From Ferdinandcohnia sp036962705 (GTDB lineage Bacteria > Bacillota > Bacilli > Bacillales > Bacillaceae_L): 64,000 nt of DNA. The DNA lies in NCBI RefSeq assembly GCF_036962705.1, contig NZ_JBALOQ010000035.1:1-64000 (forward strand), in the 5' to 3' direction. Below the pieces are notes generated by a model. The model had not been told where the DNA came from, ran no database searches, and saw only the letters and a program-made list of their open reading frames with translations. Of the stretch, positions 57,790 through 64,000 are shown one piece after another. The position numbers were made by a program, and so were the translations under genes. Position 1 is the stretch's first letter. The number at the start of each line of letters is the position of its first letter.

Positions 57790-60700
57790 ATGAAAATCAT
57801 CGGCATTCAGATTTATGGTTATGGAAAATTAGAAAATGTAGAAATTGGAAGTCTATCACCTAACCTACAAGTTTTTTATGGTCAAAATGAAGCTGGAAAA
57901 TCCACACTAATGTCTTTTGTTCATAGCATAATATTTGGATTTCCAACGAAACAACAGAATGAACAACGCTATATTCCGAAAACAGGAACAAAATATGGTG
58001 GTAAGCTAATAATCAAAACCGATGATTATGGAACGGTTATAATTGAAAGACTGCCAGGAAAAGCGGCAGGGGATGTATCCGTCTATTTACCAGATGGAAC
58101 TGTTAAAGGAGAGGACTTTATTTCTGAGCTTTTCCAGGGAATGGATAAAAATCTCTATCAAAATGTATATTCCTTCAATATCCATGGGCTACAAGGTATA
58201 CATAACTTAAAGAGCGAAGATGTAGGGAGATTTTTATTTTCTGCTGGAACAGTTGGAACAGATGCATTGCTTGAATTACAAAATAAATTAACAAAGGAAA
58301 TGGATAATTTATATAAGCCAAAAGGGAAGAATCCTCCCCTTAATACGGAATTGAACCGATTAAAGGAGGAGCATACAAAAGTTTCGAAATGGCAGGAAAA
58401 AAACAATGAATATGAAGAATTAATAGAAAATCAGCATCTAATTGAAAAAGAACTAAGAAACCTAGACTCTAGAAAACAATTCCTAAAGGACAAAATTCAA
58501 GAGTCGGAAAAACTACAATCGATTCAGCCAATTTTAGAAGAATATCAAACATTGGAATATCAATTGACAAGTTTACCCATCTTCGAACCCTACCCGGAGG
58601 ATGGATTGAAGCGTTTTGAACAAATACAGGCGCTGATCAAACCATATGAAGCACAACTAAAAACTTTACAAACAAAATCTTTAGAATTGGGCAGGGAAAA
58701 AAGCTCTATCCAAGTAACCTCACAATATCTTGAAAATGAACAGCAAATTATGGAATTGGTCGAAAACAAGAGTCTGTTTGCTGAAAAACAGAACAGGTTA
58801 CAGCTAGTGTCGAAAGAACTTCAACAGATTGAGGATGATATACAACAATTAAAAAGTAGACTCAATCTAGCAATCTCAGAGGAAAAAGTTGAGGAACTCG
58901 ACTTAAGTATTGCTGCAAAAGATTTGTTTTCAGAAATTGTTTCAGAGTCAGCACGCCATAAACAGCAGAAGCATTTTCTAGATGATAATTTCACTAGAAC
59001 AAAGGATGAATTCGAAGCTAGTGAACAAAAACTCAAGGAGCTTAAGCAGCAAATACTTTCTGATGAGGAAAGAGAGGTTCTTGAAAAAAAGAAAAGCCAA
59101 TATACAGCGAAAGAAAACTTAGAAAAAGAGAAAGTATTGATTGAAGATGAAATAAATAGAATAAATCAACAAATCCAAAGAGTGACTGCAAGAGAAACAG
59201 AAAATAAAACTAAACTAACTCGTTTATTTTATGGAATAGGTTTAGTATTGCTACTTTCATCTGTTTATTTTTATATCTCACAAGAGTGGCTAACAGCTGG
59301 AATATTAACCGCTCTAGCTCTTCTCATGCTACCAGTCGGAAAAATGGTCACCTCACAGACGACTTCCTACATCATTCAAGAACTTGAGAATGACAGAGAA
59401 AGTCTTATGAAAAAGCTGGATCCGATTCTAGAAAGGCTTAAAAACCAAAATCCTATAAATGATGAGGATATCACAGCAAGACTTCTTCGTGATCAGCAAG
59501 TTAGGCAGCAAATCCAAATTGAAAATGCTACTCTACATCAAAATGAACGTGCATATGATAAGGTGCTTACAGGCTTTGAGGAATGGGAGAAAGTTGGTTT
59601 TTCTATTGAAGAAAAAGCTGCAAACATAAAGAAAACATACGAAATTCCGGAGCAAGTATCGAATGAGCGATTAATGGATGCATTTCAAATCCTTGAGGCA
59701 ATTCGGGATAAGGTCATGAGACTACAAAATCTTTCTGTGCAAAAAATTGAACTCCAAAAAGAGATTTCTGATTTTCAAAATAAAATAAACATGGTTGCAA
59801 ATCGGTTAAATATTCAAGACCAAGTTCCTATCAAAATCGATCAATTTTCAATCCGATTACAGGAAGAAAACAAGAAAAATGAGCTACTTTTACAAATTGA
59901 AGAAAAATTAAAGGAAGCAACTGACCAGAAAGAAAAGCTAGAATTAGAAATTGGCCACCTTCAGAAGGAAAGTTACATTTTATGGGATTTGGCCGAGGTT
60001 CCAAACGAAGAAATGTTTCGGGCAAAGGGACAAGCAAATGGGCATGCTAAAGAAATTAAGGAACGCATGAACTTTCTTAACGCTCAACTCGGGCGGTTTG
60101 GAGAATTAGTGAACAACTGCAGTGTTGAAATAAATTATGAAAGTCGAATTGAAGAAATATCAGCTGAAATCACAAATCTTTTTGAACTTGAAAAAGAGAA
60201 GCAACGCCAGTTATCTGCTATCAATCATCGTGTGCAAGAACTTGAAGAGGGTGGAACCTATGCAGATTTTCTTCATTCCTATGAAGCAAGTAAAACATTA
60301 GTTAAGGATCATGCGAAAAAATGGGCTACATTTGCCCTTGCTAAGGATATTCTATCAAAAACAGTTGATCAGTATCGAAAACTACGGCTTCCAAAGGTTA
60401 TAGAAAAGGCTGAACATTATTTTTCAATATTAACTGATAATAGATACAATAAGATCTATATGGATCATGAAATTGATGGTTTTATTGTTGAGGATGAAAA
60501 AGGTCTTCGTTATAAACCAGATGAGCTCAGCCAGGCAACCTCAGAACAATTTTATATAGCTCTTCGATTTTCACTTGCAAAGACGATGCATCCAAATAAA
60601 TCATATCCATTTATTATTGATGATAGCTTCGTTAATTTTGATTCAAACCGATTATCAAGTGCGCTTTCTTTAATCAAAGAGCTATCACAGGACAATCAGG

Positions 60701-60807
60701 TCCTTTTATTTACATGTCATCAACATGTTCTGGAAGAATTTAGCGGAGTAGAATCTATCAAATTAGGTACTGAAGAAATCAAAGATAACCACAGCAGTAT
60801 GCTATAA
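57790..60807 (+). CDS. yhaN: SbcC/Rad50-like ATPase YhaN with a membrane hairpin
   Basis: 1005 residues. N-terminal half of an ABC head with Walker A GQNEAGKSTLMSF near residue 36; long coiled coils; two hydrophobic helices at about 478-520 (FYGIGLVLLLSSVYFYIS, then AGILTALALLMLPVG) where Rad50 would have its zinc hook; a second coiled coil; and a C-terminal head with signature-like LSQATSEQFYIALRF and Walker B PFIIDDSFVNFD. The membrane hairpin would tether the complex to the membrane. Partner YhaO precedes it by four bases. Confidence 0.9.
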   Translation: MKIIGIQIYGYGKLENVEIGSLSPNLQVFYGQNEAGKSTLMSFVHSIIFGFPTKQQNEQRYIPKTGTKYGGKLIIKTDDYGTVIIERLPGKAAGDVSVYLPDGTVKGEDFISELFQGMDKNLYQNVYSFNIHGLQGIHNLKSEDVGRFLFSAGTVGTDALLELQNKLTKEMDNLYKPKGKNPPLNTELNRLKEEHTKVSKWQEKNNEYEELIENQHLIEKELRNLDSRKQFLKDKIQESEKLQSIQPILEEYQTLEYQLTSLPIFEPYPEDGLKRFEQIQALIKPYEAQLKTLQTKSLELGREKSSIQVTSQYLENEQQIMELVENKSLFAEKQNRLQLVSKELQQIEDDIQQLKSRLNLAISEEKVEELDLSIAAKDLFSEIVSESARHKQQKHFLDDNFTRTKDEFEASEQKLKELKQQILSDEEREVLEKKKSQYTAKENLEKEKVLIEDEINRINQQIQRVTARETENKTKLTRLFYGIGLVLLLSSVYFYISQEWLTAGILTALALLMLPVGKMVTSQTTSYIIQELENDRESLMKKLDPILERLKNQNPINDEDITARLLRDQQVRQQIQIENATLHQNERAYDKVLTGFEEWEKVGFSIEEKAANIKKTYEIPEQVSNERLMDAFQILEAIRDKVMRLQNLSVQKIELQKEISDFQNKINMVANRLNIQDQVPIKIDQFSIRLQEENKKNELLLQIEEKLKEATDQKEKLELEIGHLQKESYILWDLAEVPNEEMFRAKGQANGHAKEIKERMNFLNAQLGRFGELVNNCSVEINYESRIEEISAEITNLFELEKEKQRQLSAINHRVQELEEGGTYADFLHSYEASKTLVKDHAKKWATFALAKDILSKTVDQYRKLRLPKVIEKAEHYFSILTDNRYNKIYMDHEIDGFIVEDEKGLRYKPDELSQATSEQFYIALRFSLAKTMHPNKSYPFIIDDSFVNFDSNRLSSALSLIKELSQDNQVLLFTCHQHVLEEFSGVESIKLGTEEIKDNHSSML

Positions 60808-60876
60808 TTTTGATAGAAATAGAGAAATTAAATTGAAGGATTTTTAGATAAAAAACAACAAGCAGGGGGAGAATAT

Positions 60877-61821
60877 ATGGAAAAAGGTATTGTTCATTAT
60901 GATGTTGGACAGCAGGTTGATGTGTTTTTATTTATTAAATCATCAACTAAAGGGATTGCGAGTAACGGTAAACCATTCCTAACGTTAATATTTCAGGATA
61001 AAAGCGGGGAAATTGAAGCAAAGCTTTGGGATGCGACACCTGATGATGAAGTTAATTATGCAGCCCAAAAAATAGTAAGACTTGCAGGGGAAATTAATAG
61101 TTATCGTGGTCGCAACCAGTTGAAAATCCGAAATCTTCGCCCTGTAACGAATTTGGATGGGGTTACCATTTCAGATTTTCTTGAGGTTGCACCAGTTCCA
61201 CAGGATGAAATGGCTTCAAAAATTACACAATATATTTTTGAAATGAAGAATTCTAATATCCAGAGAATAACGAGACATCTATTGAAAAAACATCAAGCTG
61301 CCTTTTATGAATTTCCAGCCGCTACTAAGAATCACCATGAATTTGTGTCTGGCTTAGCCTATCATGTTGTCTCAATGCTTGACTTAGCAAAATCAATTGC
61401 TCACCTTTATCCATCACTCGATACGGATTTATTATACTCGGGAATCATCTTACATGATTTAGGGAAGGTAACTGAGCTGTCAGGCCCAATTTCAACGACA
61501 TATACAATTGAAGGAACTTTATTAGGGCATATTTCCATAATGGTTAATGAAATTGGACAGGCGGCAGTAGAACTTGGTATCGAAGGAGAAGAGGTGACTG
61601 TTCTTCAACATATCATTCTAAGCCATCATGGAAAGGCTGAATGGGGTAGCCCTAAGCCTCCAATGATTAAGGAAGCAGAGATTCTTCATTATATTGACAA
61701 TCTAGATGCAAAAATGAACATGTTAGATCGTGCTTTAGAACGAGTGAAACCAGGTGAATTCTCAGAACGGGTCTTTGCCTTAGATAATCGAAGCTTTTAT
61801 AAGCCAACCTTTCATAAATAA
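60877..61821 (+). CDS. yhaM: 3'-5' exoribonuclease YhaM
   Basis: 314 residues: N-terminal OB domain to about 100 (VFLFIKSSTKGIAS, KIVRLAGEINSYRGRNQL), then an HD domain with H in HHEFVSGLAYHVVSML, the HD pair ILHDLGKV near 195, and HHG later (ILSHHGKAEWGS). It degrades RNA from the 3' end with manganese. GGGGGAG precedes ATG 60877. It forms a run with yhaO and yhaN, as in B. subtilis. Confidence 0.93.
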   Translation: MEKGIVHYDVGQQVDVFLFIKSSTKGIASNGKPFLTLIFQDKSGEIEAKLWDATPDDEVNYAAQKIVRLAGEINSYRGRNQLKIRNLRPVTNLDGVTISDFLEVAPVPQDEMASKITQYIFEMKNSNIQRITRHLLKKHQAAFYEFPAATKNHHEFVSGLAYHVVSMLDLAKSIAHLYPSLDTDLLYSGIILHDLGKVTELSGPISTTYTIEGTLLGHISIMVNEIGQAAVELGIEGEEVTVLQHIILSHHGKAEWGSPKPPMIKEAEILHYIDNLDAKMNMLDRALERVKPGEFSERVFALDNRSFYKPTFHK

Positions 61822-61830
61822 ACAATGATT

Positions 61831-61869
61831 AAACTCGACTCGAAATTTAAAGAGTCGAGTTTTTTTATA
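61831..61869 (+). terminator. Intrinsic terminator of yhaONM
   Basis: AAACTCGACTC pairs with GAGTCGAGTTT across ten bases, followed by TTTTTAT. Confidence 0.92.
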
Positions 61870-61896
61870 ATATAATTTAACTTTTAATGGAAAGCT

Positions 61897-62760
61897 ATGA
61901 AAAAAACGAGGTACGCAAAAATGGTAAAAGTAATAATACTATCTTTCCTTTTTTTCTTAACAACCCATTCTTCTGCCATTGCGGCAACTGAATATGATGA
62001 AAAAGACAGCCCATTAAGCTTTAAAGTAGAAATGATTCCATGGGATATGGTAAATGAGATACTTCCTAGAAAATCCTTTTTTACAATCATTGATGTTGAA
62101 ACAGGCCTTCAATTTCGTGTGCAAAGAAGGGCGGGAAGCAGGCATGCGGATGTTCAACCTCTTACAATAGATGATACAAAAATAATGAAAAAAATCTACA
62201 GTGGAAAATGGAGCTGGAAGCGAAGAGCGATTATCGTGAAGTATGGTGATCAAATGATTGCAGCTTCGATGCATGGAATGCCACATGGGGCTGGTGCATT
62301 AAAAAACGGTTTTCCTGGACATTTTTGTGTTCATTTCTTAGGGAGTACCACCCATACCTCAAAAGAGCCTGATTTTGCTCATAAGCTTATGTTATTAAAA
62401 GCGGGCGGAAAGCTTGATGAATACATTGGTAATGCTGACCCATATCATCTGATTGAAATATTTGCTACAGGTATTAATCAAACTGACCGGAAAATTATTA
62501 AGCAAACATTACTCCCGAATTCAAAAAATAAGAGGCTTAACAATGCCTTAAATCAAATTTCGATATTCACAATCACAAATATGTCCTATTTGCCTTTGAG
62601 TGATTTAAAGGGACTCTTAAGTATGGAAATTCCTGTGGAGGTTGAAATATACAGGGAAAATAATGGGAAGGAACGAAAACAAATTGTTTTCATCTTAGTT
62701 CGTGACAGTATTGTTGACCGTTGGTATATTCAACAACAAGAATTGCAAAAACAACTCTAA
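61897..62760 (+). CDS. Secreted protein of unknown function with conserved His pattern
   Basis: 287 residues. A signal peptide (basic start, VIILSFLFFLTTHSS, cut near AIAA) leads to a soluble domain with RRAGSRHADVQPLT, SGKWSWKRRAIIV, ASMHGMPHGAG and HFCVHFLGSTTHTS. The clustered His, Asp and Cys look like a metal or catalytic site, but I do not recognise the family. In B. subtilis the next genes after yhaM include prsA; here prsA is absent and this gene stands in its place. The start is ATG at 61897 with GGAAAG upstream. Confidence 0.7.
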   Translation: MKKTRYAKMVKVIILSFLFFLTTHSSAIAATEYDEKDSPLSFKVEMIPWDMVNEILPRKSFFTIIDVETGLQFRVQRRAGSRHADVQPLTIDDTKIMKKIYSGKWSWKRRAIIVKYGDQMIAASMHGMPHGAGALKNGFPGHFCVHFLGSTTHTSKEPDFAHKLMLLKAGGKLDEYIGNADPYHLIEIFATGINQTDRKIIKQTLLPNSKNKRLNNALNQISIFTITNMSYLPLSDLKGLLSMEIPVEVEIYRENNGKERKQIVFILVRDSIVDRWYIQQQELQKQL

Positions 62761-62762
62761 CT

Positions 62763-63178
62763 TTATTCAGTAGAAGTTCACTCTTTCTAGTATGAAATGA
62801 AAGGATTAAAGTATAAAAATAGTGTAGGGTTTCAATCCAGGCTGAATAAAGTTAAAGCCTCCGGCGGATGCCACGATTTTTCAAAGGAAGTTTTCCAGCA
62901 TTAACTGGCACTAAGCCCTTACGAAGGGCAATTGCCAGTAAAAGCCTGATAAAGTGAACGAAGACTAAGAACGCCACGTGATGTGGCAACGTCTTCGTGA
63001 CCCACTTCCTGTGGGTTCAACTATCAATCTGTGATAGTGCTTCACAGTTTGAAGTTTCACTGTATCTCGCAAAAGATCAAAGGCTAAGAACGCCATTTCC
63101 TGTGGCAACGTCTTTGTGACCCATCTCGTGTGGGCCTAAAAAAATCGGGCGCAAATACGCCAAGGCGCATTTGATTAA
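62763..63178 (+). repeat. Dispersed repeat family B, copy 5 (expanded)
   Basis: Family ends enclose about 300 bases of extra modules. GAACGCCACGTGATGTGGC at 62971 is repeated in diverged form at 63089, each followed by a CCCAC/GTGGG or similar hairpin and an ACGTCTTCGTGACCCA-type stretch. It fills the 503-base gap before yhaH. No open frame of note. Confidence 0.83.
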
Positions 63179-63263
63179 ATTGTAAAAAATAAGAAAATGA
63201 TGAAGGATTTTTACATTTTTTGTTGAATTCTGTAAATGATGGTTTTGATAAGGAGTGATTAAG

Positions 63264-63623
63264 ATGACGTCAACTAAATCTCTTTTTTATGGGTTGTTAA
63301 TTGGAAGTGTAATCGGTAGTGTTTCTGTCCTTCTAAGTACACCATCTTCTGGACAAGACTTTAGAAGGACTTTGAAAAATAATCAAAAACACATTTCTAA
63401 AAACTTGAATCGGGTAGTTTCAGAAGGGAAATCTCTAACTGAACAAGTCTCTAGGTCAACTGTTCAAGCAGTAAATACAATAACCGAAGTTTCTGGTGAG
63501 TTTAGAAATTCATTCAATCATTGGAAAAAAGAAATCGTAGGTAATCAAAAAAGTATTCAAAAAGAGCTTTTAGACATAGAAAGCGCTTTAGAAAAACTCG
63601 AAAAAGCGGTTACAACCAAGTGA
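63264..63623 (+). CDS. yhaH: YtxH-domain protein YhaH
   Basis: 119 residues: a hydrophobic start (LFYGLLIGSVIGSVSVLLST) and the YtxH sequence PSSGQDFRRTLKNNQ, then a long amphipathic helix. It probably anchors in the membrane with its helix in the cytoplasm. YhaH precedes scoC in B. subtilis. ATG 63264 follows AAGGAGTG by seven bases. Confidence 0.88.
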   Translation: MTSTKSLFYGLLIGSVIGSVSVLLSTPSSGQDFRRTLKNNQKHISKNLNRVVSEGKSLTEQVSRSTVQAVNTITEVSGEFRNSFNHWKKEIVGNQKSIQKELLDIESALEKLEKAVTTK

Positions 63624-63731
63624 ACTCAAATTTTTTTCGCTAAATTTTAAAATTTTGTAAAATTACATCTTTATTAATTTTTACTTTATTGGCATAATAG
63701 TAATAAGAGAAATAGAAAAGTGGGTGAATCT

Positions 63732-64000
63732 ATGAAACATGAAGAAAAAATGGCCTCCATCAAAGAAGCGCTCCTTTTTAGTCAGAGAATCGCACAACTT
63801 AGTAAGGCATTATGGAAGTCTATTGAAAAGGACTGGCAACAATGGATCAAGCCTTATGATTTAAATATTAATGAGCATCATATTATTTGGATAGCGTATC
63901 ATTTGAAAGGTGCTTCTATTTCAGAGATTGCTAAGTTTGGAGTTATGCATGTTTCGACTGCATTTAACTTTTCTAAAAAGTTAGAGGAACGTGGACTACT
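63732..64000 (+). CDS. scoC: MarR-type regulator ScoC (Hpr), 5' part only
   Basis: The first 89 codons are in the window; the gene runs past its right edge. It starts MKHEEKMASIKEALLFSQRI and has DLNINEHHIIWIAYHLKGAS and the recognition unit ISEIAKFGVMHVSTAFNF, the ScoC/Hpr sequence. ScoC represses protease and sporulation genes in the transition state. GTGGGTG precedes the ATG. Identity is supported by yhaH just upstream. Confidence 0.9.
   Translation, partial: MKHEEKMASIKEALLFSQRIAQLSKALWKSIEKDWQQWIKPYDLNINEHHIIWIAYHLKGASISEIAKFGVMHVSTAFNFSKKLEERGL

Overview
This is chromosome from a low-GC, endospore-forming member of the Bacillaceae, not a close relative of B. subtilis. An alpha/beta-type SASP gene with a sigma-G promoter and a run of B. 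subtilis-type neighbourhoods (yxkF-msmX, yheE/yheCD/yheBA, yhaX-hemZ, yhaQP, yhaONM, yhaH-scoC, sigY-yxlCDE, yuaFG, ykoEDC) point this way. No prophage, integrase, transposase, rRNA, tRNA or CRISPR array was found. A 10-base run of N at 39096-39105, inside a dispersed repeat, marks an assembly gap.

Layout. 1-9 kb: RND exporter, a DGC-domain protein behind an FNR-type promoter, SulP permease, small membrane proteins, an EcsC-family protein and a paired fluoride channel. 9-16.4 kb: FAD protein, MarR/MFS pair, stand-alone GTP cyclohydrolase II, potassium channel, MarR/membrane-protein pair, and a Pit phosphate transporter with its DUF47 partner. 16.6-20.2 kb: a four-gene operon of unknown purpose (GNAT-like protein, BtaA-like aminocarboxypropyl transferase, GNAT-like protein, haem-oxygenase-like diiron protein) behind a promoter covered by two matching operators. 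20.4-27.1 kb: class A penicillin-binding protein, the YuaF/FloT pair behind a sigma-W-like promoter, and the sigY operon behind its own ECF-type promoter. 27.2-32.5 kb: TPP riboswitch, tenA, ykoEDC (thiamine-precursor salvage) and a ThiF/MoeB protein. 32.6-39.4 kb: truncated haemoglobin behind a second FNR-type promoter, a CNNM/CorC protein, spore-related small genes, msmX and its neighbour regulator. 39.2-46.7 kb: yheE, four consecutive YheC/YheD ATP-grasp genes, yheB and yheA. 46.8-64 kb: yhaX, hemZ, a fatty-acid degradation block under probable CcpA control, yhaQP, yhaONM, a secreted protein of unknown function, yhaH and the start of scoC.

The intergenic DNA is unusually rich in structure. 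Three dispersed repeat families (A, B, C) recur, all able to form nested hairpins and usually abutting stop codons or ribosome binding sites. Separately, tandem arrays with unrelated unit sequences share the same 53-bp period. The best candidates for new biology are the 16.6-20.2 kb operon, the 53-bp-period arrays, the four-gene YheC/D expansion and the cloverleaf-like leader of the SASP gene.
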